Part shown: positions 47,364 through 59,885 of the stretch, one piece after another
How the letters are laid out: each line of letters opens with the position of its first letter
Position numbering within the stretch: position 1 is the stretch's first letter
From: Termitomyces sp. T153
Lineage: Eukaryota; Basidiomycota; Agaricomycetes; Agaricales; Lyophyllaceae
Direction: 5' to 3'
DNA length: 64,000 nucleotides
Assembly: GCA_018296165.2 (NCBI GenBank)
Contig: JACKQL020000044.1
Coordinates: 62,001 to 126,000, forward strand
Position numbers and translations under genes: made by a program
Notes under the pieces: model-generated
The model's input: only the letters and a program-made list of their open reading frames with translations
What the model was told of the DNA's origin: nothing
Database searches by the model: none

Positions 47364-48442
47364 TGTCAGGTTCCACTGACCACAGGGGCTCAGCTTAACT
47401 GGGCAAGTCCTTACTAGGCAGATGCAATGTCCTGCACTTATAACCTAGTGCTCCAGAGAGGTTCAGACTTTGGATACTCATGAGGAAAGGCTAGGGGGAG
47501 CAGTCCAAGCAAGTCTGGGGTGGTGCAGGAAAGTTTGAAACCAGGTACAATAAGTGTTGGGCTTGGAAGGGTGTCAGGTACAAGTCCATAGGCAAATGTA
47601 TAGACTGTGGAGCAAGCAGAGGCTATGTAGTTGATGGGAGCAGAGCCAGAGTTTGATGGGGAGTCAATTAAGAGTGATGGTTTCTGGAGCCAAGCATGGA
47701 GTGAGATCCAGAGTTAACTTATGAATGTTTGGAGAGTTGTAGCATATGCACAGAGTTCATAATGATGTCAGAGTTGAAAGGAACTTAGGAACAATGAAGG
47801 AAACAGAGATGGACAAGACAGGACAGAGTTGAGGTGAGACAGAACTGAGAAAGAGATAGATTCAAGACTAGAGACTAAAATAGAGAGAAGACTGGAAGAT
47901 GTAACAAATACAGAACCAAACAAGAAATAGTGACTAAGGTAATGCAATATCAAGACAAGAGTATGGGATGCTACTCTATGACTTATATACCAACTACTGG
48001 GCACCTCTGGAGATTGGGGGTGCAATGTTCGGACTTGTCAGAGCCACCCAGAGTTGACAGGTGTCAGTTCTGATCAGAAGACAGGCTGTGTTGATGTTTT
48101 GATGGGAACTAATGGGAATGCAGGCCACCCTGGGGTTGACATGATGTTCCAGATTCAATTGGATAAGCCATGTGGCAAGTTAGTAACATACACTGAGGTT
48201 AGGAACAGTCTTGGGGGGTTCTGTGGGCTCAGGAGGAGAAGGAGAAGCATTAGGGCCTGCAGGAGACATATTGGGATTTGCTAGGAGGGCCATTGGGATT
48301 TGCTGGAGAAGAGTTGGAGTTAGCTGGGACAGGCACTGTGAGTGAACAAAGGTGGGAGCAGGCCAAGAAAGTGTTGGAGGAAACTCTAGGGAGGCAGGAT
48401 AGCCTGAGGAGAGGTGTGGAGGTCTGGGGATGGGTTGTAACA
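47364..48442 (-). repeat. Solo LTR of family A, inserted in the integrase of element D
   Basis: On the minus strand a 1,079-bp sequence starts TGTTACAACCC and ends GGAACCTGACA. It is flanked by GAGAC (48443-48447 and 47359-47363, minus-strand reading), a perfect 5-bp target duplication. The interrupted integrase reads TAYHLE on one side and ETDGQTE on the other. It is homologous over most of its length to the plus-strand solo LTR at 32814-33763, including the TATATAAG core, but is CpG-poor. Confidence 0.9.
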
Positions 48443-48447
48443 GTCTC

Positions 48448-50755
48448 CAAGTGATAGGCAGTCAATAGATTGGTCTTTATCTTGAGAGCCTTGCATAATG
48501 ATTGCCAAAAGTGGGAGATGAATAAAGGGCCATGGTCAGAGATGATGTTGTCTGGGAGTCTGTGCTTAGAGAATACATGTCTGAGAAACAGTTTGGTGAA
48601 CTCTGGAGTGTTGTTCGTGGTGTGGCAAAGAATGAAGAGGGCTTGCTTGGTGAGTTGGCAAACAATGACAAGGATGACATTGAAGCCTTTGAAGTTGGGG
48701 AGTTTGACAATATGGTTCTTCAAAATTGAGGACCAGGGGTGGTGGCCAATGAGGAGGGGTTTCAGCATGCTGTAAGAGCAATGGCAGGGTATTTTGGCCT
48801 GGAGGCATGGTTTGCAGGCCTGTACATATTGTGTGACATCCTTCTTCATTCTTGGCCAAAAGTAAGTCATGGAAATAAGTTGAAGAGTCTTACAAATTCC
48901 TGGGTGCCCTTGGAGTTTATAATTGTGATGCTGTTAGAGTATATTGAGGCAAATGGACCTATAGTCCAGAGCATAAATTCTTCTGTTCTGGAGTAGGAGA
49001 TGGTGGTCTGGAGACAGTGTGAAGGAATTGTTGGCTGTTGGCTCATCAGTGGAGTTGTTGCAGGGGTTGTGCTGGGTGAAGAAGGGGTTCAGAGGTGGGT
49101 TTCTAATTTGGTGGAGGATTCCTTCTTTATTCATAATCAGCACAGCATGAAGGTGTTTGGAGGGGAGGGTGTTTGGGGGGGATTACCACATAATGGTTAA
49201 ATGCATTCTGCTTAGCCTCAAATGACTTCTGTGGATACATATCAGACCTTCAAGTGAGGGCATTGGGTTTTGTGCCAAGTCAACTGGGGTGGTAGTAGAT
49301 GGTGAAGTCATACTCAGAGAGTGTTTTGGACCAGCAAGCTTGACAGTGGCTGAGCTGTTTTGTTGTGGTGAAGTATTGCAAGTTGTTGTGGTTGGAGTAG
49401 ACTTGCATGTGGTGTGGAGCTCCCTTGAAGTAAGCCTTCCACTGTTAAAAAGCTTTGACAATGGCAAGGAGTTTTTTGTTGCAGATGTTGCAGTTGAACT
49501 TTGCAGGGATCATCAAATGGTGTAAAAGGCAATGGGGCAGAGGTCCTTTCCACCAGAGTCCATCTAGGTAAGTATTCTAGCAATGGTGTAGTCAGAGGTT
49601 TTATATTCAAGGACTATGGGTAGAGTGAGGTCAAAGTGGCAGAGAATTGGAGCAGAGGTGAAGGCTTATTTGAGGAGGGTGAAGATGCTCTGGCATTTGC
49701 TTAGGGCAGGGGCCAGTTGAGAATGGCCTGGAGCTTGGTTGGGTCCATGCATATGCTGTTCAAAGTTATAATAACTCTGAGGTATTTGACCTCTATAGTG
49801 TGGAAGGAGCACTTTTCAGGTTTGGTATGAAGGTGGTACTCCCAGAGTTGTTCTAGGATGTGGCAGATGTGCTCTGGATCTTCCTCTAGCAAGTCCAAGT
49901 AGATCAGGTCATCTAGATACACCATAACAAAAACATTGTTCATATTGTGGAAGATGTCATTAATGAAGTTCTGAAAGGTGGTGGGAGAGTTGGTCATTCT
50001 AAAAGGCATCACTAGATACTTGAATAGGCCATAGCAATGTGGAAGGCAGTCTTCCATTCATGCCCTGGAGCAATCTGGATGTTGTTGTAGCCAGAGCAGA
50101 GGTCTATTTTGGTGTAGATCTTGGCACTACAGAGGTGGTCAACAAGGTCTTTGATCAAGGGGAGAGGATACTGGTTCTTTTTGGTGACTTTGTTGAGCCC
50201 CCAGTAGTTGATGCAGAGTCACAGAGAGCCATCCTTCTTCTTGGCAAACAGGACCAGAGTGCCAGTGGCAGAGATCCAGGGGCATATGAAGCCTTTGCCA
50301 AGCATGCCATCAAGGTAGTCTTCCAGGGCCTGGAGTTTGATCTTGGACATGTTGTAGATCTTGCCAAATGGGGGGGAGGTGCCTTCTTTAAGATCAATTT
50401 TGTGATTGTAGGAGCAGTGTGGGGGAAGTTCTTTTGTTCTCCCTTCAGAGAATACATCAGTAAATTCATGATACTCTAGGAGAACTACTTCATGTAGGAT
50501 TTGTTCCTCTGTCTTTTGATCTGGCAGAGTAGTTCCTGTGCATAAGTGTTCCTCTGGTAGAGCTGGTGTGATTTGAAGTTGGTAGGTGGGGGGTGTATCT
50601 TGTAAAATGTATGCAAAGGAAATGGCATGTGAGCCTGCTAAGGTGAACTTATGACAGTCAAGATTGGAAGGAAACTGAAATGATTGAAAGGGCATGCCAT
50701 GGATCACATGACAAGACCACAAAAGGAGGAACTCACCTTTGATGCACTTTATCTA
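48448..50755 (-). pseudogene. RT, RNase H and integrase N-terminal half of element D
   Basis: From high to low coordinates: the RT start (LPPHCSYNHKIDLKEGTSPP and VLFAKKKDGSL, 50219-50400); an RT palm with intact YLDD (about 49905-49930); the RT end (MDPTKLQAILNWPLP, about 49701-49750); RNase H and the DNN(L)QYF region (about 49640-49270); and the integrase finger and first core part (YFWPRMKKDVTQYVQAC, about 48800-48870; SDHGPLFISHFW, about 48510). Multiple stops and shifts are present. Confidence 0.82.
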
Positions 50756-50759
50756 GTCT

Positions 50760-52111
50760 ACCATGCAACAAAGGTGAGAAACATATATTGAATTGTAATT
50801 ATCTAGTCTAACATGCAATGAAGTATCTGTTGTCCTGTCTGACTTGATCTAGTGAGGCTGCCATCCCAATAGCCTTCCACATTTTCTTTGACATAGACAA
50901 TTGGCTGTAGAAATTTTCACCCTGTGCTGATATCTCCCTTCAATGCCCACCCCACTTCTTACTTGGCAGGAGGCATGAACAAGAACAGCCTTAGCAGCCA
51001 TAAACACTTTGGCAATACTTCCCTTGATGCACCAAGGCTTTCCACCAAGCAGAGCACCCTCCAAGACCACAGAGGAAAAAATTTTCAAACTCCTCCCTTG
51101 TCACCACTCACAGATTTCCTAGATACAGAAGAGAGCTCCTGAGACTTGGATGATAAAGCCCATTTCCCTCTATCCAACAGACACCTACTCAGCTCATTGC
51201 CATACATGCATGTGGATCAATGTCAACATTGCCACCAAGAACCCCAGACACCACCAATGTCTACTTCTAATGCCAACAATTGTCCACTTGCCAAAATTAA
51301 AGTGACCAAGCTCAAGGACTGTCCAATGTTGACTCTGGGCCAAGTTGACATTGAGAAGTTCCAAGAATGCTCAAATGCATGTCACCACTACCTCAAACAC
51401 TTAGAAAAGAAGCCCACAAAAGTAGTCAGTTACATAGCAGATGGCATGCTGGAGCCTTGATTCATCAAGTGGTATCATGCCAACCAGTTCTGGATCAATG
51501 TAATGACCCTAGACAAGTACCTTATGGAGTTTGCCAAGCATGCACTGCCACAGAAATGGGTACAAGGGGTCAGGAATACAATACTTGCTTCTAAGCAGGG
51601 AAGTAGATGTTTTTTGGACTGGAAAATCAAACTCAAGAATTCCAATGCCCTCCTCACCAAGACCAAGTCAGTATGTGTGCTCTCCAATGTTGCTCTGCAG
51701 GCACAGCTTGAGGCAAACATAGATGTAGACCTACATGCCAAGCTTGACAACATAAACATCATTGCTGTGACATTTGTAGATTTGGTTAGCAAATTAACTG
51801 AGCTGGACAAGGACCTCAGAGAAGAGAACACCCAAATGCAGAGACTCATTGATGCCAATAATGCAGCCCACAATGTAGAACACCAGAAGTGGAAGCTGCT
51901 TGTAGATCACCTCTCAGAACTGCTAAGACAATTGTAGTCTGCAGTCCAGGCATCATTAAGGAGCACCCCTCTGGTGCTCTGCCTTTCCAAGCTCATGGAC
52001 AATGAGGAGAAATTACTCAAGGAGCATGAAGGATGTACCCAGTGTTGCCAGCCATACTGTGATCACACAAAAGATCCCTGCAAGTGTCCATTAAAGCCAA
52101 TGCCTGGCCAT
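50760..52111 (+). pseudogene. Plus-strand gag piece of another retroelement, inside element D
   Basis: The frame 51503-51937 (MTLDKYLMEFAKHALPQKWV and on) and its upstream continuation (KIKVTKLKDCPMLTLGQVDI, about 51290-51350) are a basidiomycete LTR-element Gag. A zinc-knuckle-like HEGCTQCCQPYCDHTK follows at about 52025-52075. The piece interrupts the minus-strand protease-to-RT region of element D: the minus-strand frame ends at about 52112 and resumes at about 50755. No LTRs or clear target duplication were found at its ends. Confidence 0.7.
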
Positions 52112-53935
52112 CAAGGGTGAGGGTGCTGTCATGGAATCAGGTGATTCCAGTTGAGGTGGAGCTTCCATTAAAGAGTTGGAGCTTGAGAGGTTTGTCAAGA
52201 GTGTCATGGGAGAGATTGAGCTGCTTACTAATGGAGGTGCTGGAGGCTCCACTGTTGACAAGGGCAGGGATGACTGTTGGGGAGTTGTCAAGTTGAACAT
52301 TGATGATGAATAATCATGTGAACTTCAAGCAGAGTTGTGGAGAGGTTTGGGAAATGTCAGTGGTGCCTTTAGGGCCCTTGAAGTGGAGTGACACATGGAA
52401 GGGGACTGGTCCAGAGTTGGTCAGGCTATTCCAGTTGAGGTGGAGAGTGAGTCTGGACCAGTTGATGTGGGGGTTGGTGGAGCAGAGCCATGAAAAGCCT
52501 AGAACAATGGAGGTAGAGATGTGTAGCTTGATGATTAGTAGCCAGAGGTCCTATTGTTGTCCATTAGTGAAGGTCACAGTTGTTTCCACACAGTGGGTGA
52601 TGTCTCTGGCAGAGGTAGGGTCATTATTGAAGAGTTTGAGGAGGATAGGGGTGGGGAGGTGCCTGAGGTGTTGAGGAGCAAGTGCTTCCAGGAATTTGTC
52701 AATGAAGTTGTTGCTGGCACCACTATCAACCAGAGTGGGGATGGAGTTGGCAGAGAAGGGAAGGGTGGTGCAGAGGAGGAGGATGTAGGAGGAGTGGTAG
52801 GAGAGGTGTGCTGGGAGAGTGTCCAGAGAGAAAGCCATTGCATGGAGAGATGCAGCCAGGGCAAAGAAGACATCAGTGTCTGATCCATGATTTGATGCAT
52901 TTTTGTGATCTAAACTGCTGAGTTGTTTTCTATAAAATGGTAGTTGCAGTCTTTGCCATCAATGATCCATATAGTGCATCCCATTATCTGGTGTTTAGGG
53001 CAGCTACCAATGAAATGTCCCTGCTCACCACATAAAATGCATGTGCCCTCCTTCCATTGCTTCTCCTGGGTCTCTTCTGGTACATCAATCCAGGGCCTGT
53101 TCCAAATCTTGTTTGCACATAGGGCCTCCTGGTCTTCAGCAGAGTCCAGAGCATTTTTGGAGTCCTAGGAGTCATTGGGGTTGGTGTCCAGGAGCTCCAG
53201 AGCTTTGTGGAGGTTAGCAGCATTGAATTGGGCTAGTGGGTGGGGTTCTAGAGGATTGACACTGCAGGTCCTTGTTCTGGGGAGAAATGGAGCACTGGGT
53301 TGATGGAGGCTGCAGAAAACAATGGTTAAGTGCTGTTGGGTGCTCTAGGTTGCCAGTTGGTGGCACTGGAGGTGTTTCAGCTGGTTTTTGGTGCTATGTT
53401 CTTGCACCAGTCTTCTCAATAGCATTGATTGACCTGTATAACAAGTGCCTTGTAGCCATCATATATAGTTTGTTTGGATGCAAGGTGGAGGATGTATTTG
53501 ATGCATTGAGGTAGGGCATAGCAGAGGGCAAATCAGAGGGCATTGTAGTTCTAGCTGGTCTTGTAGGCTTCTTGTTCAAACTAGACAATGAAGGTGGTGA
53601 AGCATTTGCTGTTATGCATCCAGAGGTTAAAGAGGTTTTTCTTCACTTCTGCTACAGTGTCAAATATGCCAAACTTACTGGAAAGTTCCTGTGTGAAGGC
53701 AAGCCAGTTGGAGAACACAGGGCTGTTGGAGTCAAACTGGAGCAGTGCTATATAGTGGTCAAAGGCAATGCGCTGTAGATACAAAGTAGCAAAAGCCACC
53801 TGTAAGCTCTCAAGTTGAAAAGTGATGGGCTTGGAACATAGTGAGGCATTGCATTAGAAAGATTCTCCATTTCTGGGAGTCATAGCTGCAAGTATTGTTC
53901 TGGGTGATTTGAGTCTAGGGCAGGAGTCTGGCATT

Positions 53936-53983
<48 letters not shown>

Positions 53984-54184
53984 ATTGTTGTTTCTGCCTC
54001 TGTGCTAAGGAGGAAAGTTGTCCATAGCTGGGCTCCATCCACTTAGGAGTCTGATGTTGGGAGGTCTACCACCTGGGAGTTGTCCAGTGTTGCTTAGAGG
54101 AGGACCTGGGGCAGCAAGGAGGAGGGGGTCCTTTGGGGGTTATTGGTCCAAAGTTGTTGTTCTCAGTGGGTAGGTTGGGTAAGA
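52112..54184 (-). pseudogene. Gag C-terminal half and protease of element D
   Basis: From high to low coordinates: a capsid-like segment (LAFTQELSSKFGIFDTVAEV, about 53640-53740), a CCHC knuckle of the form CxxCxxxGHFxxxC (about 52980-53040), and a retropepsin with LVDSGASNNFID (about 52700-52740). A second, repeat-like protease segment with LVNSGASSTSI follows (about 52240-52270), where the Asp has become Asn. Confidence 0.75.
53936..53983. repeat. (GTA)16 microsatellite within gag of element D
   Basis: Sixteen perfect GTA units, read on the minus strand as a run of threonine codons. Confidence 0.97.
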
Positions 54185-54189
54185 GGATT

Positions 54190-54418
54190 TGTTAGGGGAC
54201 TTCCATTTCCAACCTCTATAGCTTGTTCCAATGCCTCTGCAGCTTGCTCAATGTCTCCAGGGCTCACATCAGACCTCCAGAGATCTCTGGAGACCTGTGT
54301 GACTTTCTATATTACCTCATCAATCACTTCCCTAGGGTTAGGAGTAGCTCTGGTCTTTTGTACAGCCATTTCCATGCTTTCACCACCTGTGGATGTGCCA
54401 TTCCAAGCAGCAGGGATC
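54190..54418 (+). repeat. Truncated 5' LTR of element B3
   Basis: Similar to the first 230 bp of the 3' LTR (62640-63008). It ends abruptly at cagggatcc, where an inverted gag fragment begins. Confidence 0.8.
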
Positions 54419-54620
54419 CTCATGTATGACAGTATCCAAGCTATCATCAGCACATCGGAGTCAAAGACATCCCTGCTGAGGTGGATGTGGGTGAGGCAGG
54501 ATTGAAGGAAGTGTTCCCTGCCAGACCAAGCACCATCATATGCGTCTGAGAGTGCAGGGCATGAAATCATGGTCATAGGGTTAGCAGAGCTGCAGAAGCA
54601 AGTATAGGGGCAGTCTGAGT
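54419..54620 (-). pseudogene. Inverted gag fragment in element B3
   Basis: The minus strand encodes SGREHFLQSCLTHIHLSRDV and DSDVLMIAWILSYM, which match the gag of B2 at about 60890-61000. It is in the opposite orientation to the rest of B3 and abuts RNase H sequence directly. Confidence 0.75.
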
Positions 54621-55764
54621 TGGCTGTTCTTTCACAGCAGTCCCTGGAGAATGAGAAGTGGCATCCAGTGGCCTTCTATTCTAAGAGCCTGGATGCAGTA
54701 GAGTGGAAGTACAAGATCCATGACAAGGAGATGCTGGCTATCATCTAGTTGTTTGAGGAGTGGCAGCACTTCCTAGAAGGCATGCAGCATAAGTTTGAGG
54801 TTTGGATGGATTACAAGAACCTTGAATACTTCAGGATAGCCAAGAAGCTCAACCACCAACAGGCCCAATGGTCTCCTTACCTTGCCAATTTTGACTTCTC
54901 ACTACACCACAAGCCTGGCCAGAGTATATAGAAACCAGATGCCCTGTCCCAGAGAGCAGACCACAGCATCAGGAGCAAAGACAATAGTAATATCATGCTC
55001 CTCCAGCCTAGATTGTTTGCAATCTGAGCCATGGAAGGTCTAGTCATTGAGGAAGCAGAGGTAGACATCTTCCAGGACATCTGGCAAGGCAACCAGGATG
55101 GTCAGCAGGAGGAACCTGTTGCTTGGGCTGCCAGGGCATTGAAATCAGGGCATACTATGGGTGCTAAATCAGTCTGCATGGATGAATGGGCCCTCTGAGA
55201 TGGGATCTTGCTTTTTGGGATTGTATCTATATGCCCAACATTCTGGAGCTCCACTAGAGGATTGTAGAGCAACACCATGACTCCCAGATTGCTAGGCACA
55301 CTGAACAATGGAAAATACTGGAGCTGGTTTGATGGAATTACTGGTGGCTCTAGATGTCCTGGTATATTGGGTTCTACACTAGTATATGTGATCTCTATCT
55401 GCAGACCAAGTCTCAGTGCTGCCTCCTCTTGGGACAGCTACACCCTCTACCTGTCCTCACAGAGCAATGGAGTGTTGCATCTGCAGACTTCATCATAAAA
55501 CTCCATGATGCTGACAGTTACAATGCCATCATAGTAGTAGTGGACCTGTATGGCAAACAAGTGCACTCTGTTCCAACTCACACCACCTGCTCTGCCATAG
55601 GCACCACAAACCTGTACTAAAGGAATGCCTGGAAGGTTCATGGCCTCTCTGACACCTATGTCTCCAATTGAGGCCTATAGTTCATAGCATACTTCACCAG
55701 AGAGCTCTACTGACTATTTAGCATGAAGCTCCACATCTCCACCACTTACCACCTGCAGCCCAAC
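54621..55764 (+). pseudogene. RNase H and first integrase part of element B3
   Basis: RNase H: KWHPVAFYSKSLDAVEWKYK (about 54658-54720) and the DYKNLEYF/KKLNHQQAQWS region (54810-54870). The integrase finger region and core up to TTYHLQPN (about 55740-55764) follow. Several in-frame TAG/TGA codons are present. The integrase is split by element B2 and continues at 61789. Confidence 0.82.
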
Positions 55765-56134
55765 TGTAAGGACAACCTTTGGGGCAGTGGATTGGAGTCA
55801 CACAGCTAGCAGAGGGGAATCTAAAGTATATTAGCAGAGTAGATGACAATACAAATCAGTAACTAATTACCTAGCAGAGGGGAATCTAAAGAGAACAAGT
55901 CAAATAATCCCTGCTGCTTGGTGTGGTGCATCAGTGGGTGGCAGAGGCATGGGAACTACTGTACAGGTGACCAGAGTTAGTCTTAACCCTAGGGCAATGG
56001 TTGCTGAGGTAATACAGAGAACTCCTGAGTTCTCCAGAGATCTCTGAGGTTCTGGAAAGAGTCCCAGAGACATCAAACAAGCTGCAGAGGTGCTGGAACC
56101 AGTCAAAGAGATTGGAAATGGAAGTCACCTGACA
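55765..56134 (-). repeat. 3' LTR of element B2
   Basis: 370 bp, TGTCAGG...CTTACA on the minus strand. It carries an extra stretch of about 20 bp relative to the partner at 61434-61783. Confidence 0.9.
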
Positions 56135-56160
56135 TCACTTCCCCTCTAGTGTGCAGCATT

Positions 56161-58071
56161 TCAACACACAGGATAGAAGAAGTCCCTGATTGCTTGGTCT
56201 GCTGGCAAGATAGAGTAGATTCCTTGTATAGTGTGCAGAGTGTCTGGATGTCTCTGGTGGAACTCCTTGACAAGTTTGGGGGCATGTACATTCTCCTGTG
56301 GCTCCCAGGAGATATCCTTGATTCCATAGCCTTTCCACTTCACCTTGTATTGTAGTCATCTCCAGAATAAACAGCTATCCAGGATTTCCTCCACTTCATA
56401 CTCCTTGTTGTTCTTGACCACCACAGGGGGCAGCAGAGGTGGCAGACATCATCTTGGGATAGGATCTTTAGGGGCTGGGGTTAGTTTGACCACATTGAAC
56501 ACTGGATGAAGCTGGTGCATCCCCATGGGGAGTCAGAGTCAATAGGCCAGGAGTCCCACCTGTCGTTCCACTATGAACAGCCCTAATTGGCAGTGTGACA
56601 GCTTTTTTGAGGGTTGGGTGGTCATAATGTCAGAGGCATCCAGGTAGACTTAATTTCCAGGCTGATATCTGTGCTCTGAGGTCCTCCCATAGTTGTAGTA
56701 TTGCACTATGTCATCTTTTGCTTTTGCCAGCACAGCTCAGACCTCCTCCTATGACCTCTTCATCTGGTCCACAAATTTGTTTACTGCCTCATTCTCTAAG
56801 AGTCAGGCCCAGGGTTTGAAACCAATGCACAGGTGCCATCTGGTGTCAAGGAAGAATGGGGAAAACTAGGTGGACATGTGAACATGGTTGTTGTACTGGA
56901 ATTTAGCATTGGAGAGGAGTTTGTCCTAGTCATCTTGGCACTCATTGCAGAAGAGGCAGAGATACTGTTCCAGCTCCTGGTTTATGTGCTTTGTTGGGCC
57001 ATTGGACTGTGGGTGGTAGGCAGTGGTGGTGTGGAGCTTTATTCCAAGCAGTTGGTAGAGCTCCCTGGTGAACTCTGCCATGAATTGCAGTCCCTGATCC
57101 AAGACATAGGCATTGGAGAGGCCGTGGAGCTTCCAGACATTCCTCTGGTACAGGTTTGGGGCACCCATAGCAGAGCAGGTGGTGTGAGTTATAATGAAGT
57201 GTGCTCTCTTGCTATACAGGTCCACCACCACCATGATCACATCATAACTGTGGGCATTGGGGAGCTCTATGTTAAAGTCCACAGATGCTATGCTCCACCA
57301 TTCCACAGGCACTAGTAGTGGGTGTAACTGTCCATAGAGGAGTTGGTGCTGGGGCTTGGTCCAGAGGCACAGATCACAGGTACTAGTGTAGGACCCAATG
57401 TACCAGGACATCTGGGGCCACCAGTGGTTCTGCAATACTAACTCCAGTGCCTTCCACCACCCAGGGTGCCCTGCAATGCAGGAGTCATGGTGTTGCTCCA
57501 CACTCCTCCGATGGAGCTCTAGAATGTTGGGGATGTAGATACGGTCTCAGAAGGTCAGAATTCCATCTTGGAGGGCCCATTCATCAGCACAGACTGCCTT
57601 AATACTAATAGTATGCCCCAACTTCAGTGTCCAAGCAGCCTGTGCCACAAGCTCCTCCTGTTGACTGTTCCAGTTACTCTGTCATATATCCCAGAGAATA
57701 TCTGCCTCTGCTCCATCAACAGCAAGGCCCTCCATGGCTTGGATCACAAACAACTCAGAGCAGAGGAGCATGATGTTGCTGTTATCCCCTTCTCCTGTTC
57801 CATGGTCCACCCTCCAAGACAGGGCATCTGGTTTCCCCATGCTCTGGCCCAGCTTGTAGTGCAAGGAGAAGTCAAAGTTGGCAAGGTAGAGGAACCATTG
57901 GGCCTGCCAGCAATTGAGCTTCTTGGCTGTCCAGAAGTATTTGAGGTTCTTGTGATCCATTCAGACCTTGAACTTGTGCCATGCACCTTCCAGGAAGTGC
58001 TGCCACTCCTTGAATGACTGGATGATGGCCAGCATCTCCTTGTCATGGATCTTGTAGTTTGGTTCCACTGC
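56161..58071 (-). pseudogene. RNase H end, integrase and chromodomain of element B2
   Basis: RNase H resumes at 58071 ([11 protein letters not shown] and the MDHKNLKYFW block, about 57930-58060). The integrase frame 56926-57501 is open over 191 residues. Asp is kept in SVDFNIELPN, and the second Asp sits in an altered YVLDQGLQF, but the catalytic Glu is replaced by Lys (NGPTKHIN, about 56990). The chromodomain is at 56161-56343 (MKWKGYGIKDISWEPQ). Confidence 0.85.
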
Positions 58072-58937
58072 TGTAGTACTGGATTAGAGTAATACTGATA
58101 GTTCTGGGGCTTTCTTGAAGACTTAGGAAGTCTACTCCAATTCCACACTGATGTCTTGATAACTGCTTGAAGTTGAAGTGGTTTACTTCCAAAATATTTC
58201 TATTCTGAATGTAGAGAGGTTTCAACAAACTCCAGCCTAAGTGATTCACTCCCTGGGAACCACCAAGCCTTTGCCTATTAATTGCCTGTCCATTTGCTAC
58301 TCTACTTGGGCTATTTATATCTCTTTCTACAGTGCACAGACCACCCCTTACATGTGACTTTTGGTTCCATACTTTCTAGCCTCTTATTCATAACTGTTAT
58401 TCTAATTCCCCCTTTTGGCATGCCTGTTTCAGTGCCACAGGCCAGTTCCTGGTTCCATCATTCCTCCTTTGCATTCTTAGCTTCTATTTGCCCCATTGAT
58501 CTCCCTCCTTTGTATTTCTTCCATTCATATTCTTCCCCATTCAGGTTCTTTTCCATTCAGGTTCTTCCATTCATCTTCCTTTCCCTTCCTTTCATTCCAC
58601 TCTTTCTCTTCATTCCTCCTTGACCTCCTTTCAGTCAACATTCTAATCTGGTTGTTCTTAGATCAGATCTAGATCTTGCCAGAATTGATGCCACTCAGGT
58701 GCTTTTGCCAGTCCCATGCTTCCCCTCCCATTACAGTGATTGGACTATTATTGAGTGTATAGTCTAGTATAGTCCTTGTTCTATCCTGTTCTGTATTTCT
58801 TCTGGTGTATTTATAGGGATAATGTTGCTGGAACTTGTTTTACCAGGAGGCTTACAGTTTTCAGCCTTAATAAATGTTTGTTTTGACTTCTGGTGTTTAT
58901 TATGTTCCCAATAGTGTGACAACATTGTATCACCACA
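58072..58937 (-). repeat. LTR-like insert within RNase H of element B2
   Basis: RNase H is interrupted between YSKSLN and KIHDKEML. On the minus strand the insert starts TGTGGTGATAC and ends AGTACTACA, with imperfect terminal inverted repeats TGTGGT/ACTACA. It carries TATAAATA near 58805-58815 and a pyrimidine/purine-rich block with cattcaggttctt repeats (58530-58590). This looks like a solo LTR of another family, but no target duplication is visible. Confidence 0.5.
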
Positions 58938-59885
58938 TTTAGGCTTTTGGAGTAAAAGGCCACTGGATGCCACTTGCCATCCTCTGGAGATTGCTGTGAG
59001 AGCACCACCCCAGTGGCAAAGTTGGAGCTATCAGCCTCTACATAGAAGGGAGAGTTGTCATCCAGGAATAGGAGGACAGGCCCAGAGGTCACAGCATGCT
59101 TGAGAGTGTCAAAGGCCATCTGCTCAAGAGGTCCCCAGCTCTACATAACATCTTTCCCTGTGAGGTCAAACAGTGGGCAGGCATGGTGTGAGAAGTCCTG
59201 GATGAATCTCTGGTAGAAGTTTGCAAAACCAAGGAATTCCTGTACCTCCTTCTTGTTTCAGGGCTCCGACCACTCTGCCACACCTGCTACCTTCACCAGG
59301 TCCATCTCCACTGCTCCATGAGAGATGATCAGGCCAAGGTACTCAATCTGAGTTTGTTCAAACTTGCACTTCTCCAGCTTGAAGTAGAGCTGAGTGACAT
59401 GCTTGCATGGTTGCATGCTCTTAGACTTGGGTCCAACACTCTGCTCTGTCCTCTGCAGTGCAGGTGGAGCACTTCCTGGGCCATCTACTCATGGTCACCT
59501 CTCCTTTAGTCCAATTGACCTTGGGATTATGCTCTCAAAGCCATGTGAACCCAAGGATTATGTCTTGCCTTCCCAAGCTAGTGACAGTGAATATGGTGTG
59601 CTCCATGTAATTCCAATAGCAGAGAGCCAGGTTGACCACAGAGCTAATTGCACTAGCTTTGTTGTGCATTCCATTGATATTGTAGACAGGAATGGGCTTG
59701 GAAAGGGGCTGTGTGGTCAGGCTGTAGCATTTGACAAACTCCAAGCCCAGAAAATGTCCTGTTGCTCCACTGTCCAGGAGAGCCATGACTCCACAGTTTT
59801 GCTGCATGTCCATCATCTCAATCTCCACATCAAGGTGCAGAGAATGGGCAGACAAGTCAGAGGCCATCATGTACTGTTGTGGCAT
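58938..59885 (-). pseudogene. Protease and RT end of element B2, RT palm deleted
   Basis: The protease frame 59535-59885 holds LLDSGATGHF. Shortly below it (from about 59460) the sequence jumps to the RT thumb/connection (VEMDLVKVAGVAEW-like, about 59270-59330) and RNase H start (VLLFLDDNSPFYVEADSS, 58990-59080). The RT fingers and catalytic palm are absent, a deletion of roughly 1 kb relative to B1. Confidence 0.78.

Noticed and set aside
47364..48059. A shorter LTR of 696 bp beginning TGTCAACTC
   Set aside because: The target duplication GAGAC and the integrase break show that the LTR extends to 48442.
53936..53983. Poly-threonine tract as a functional protein feature
   Set aside because: It is a perfect GTA microsatellite in a dead gag frame.
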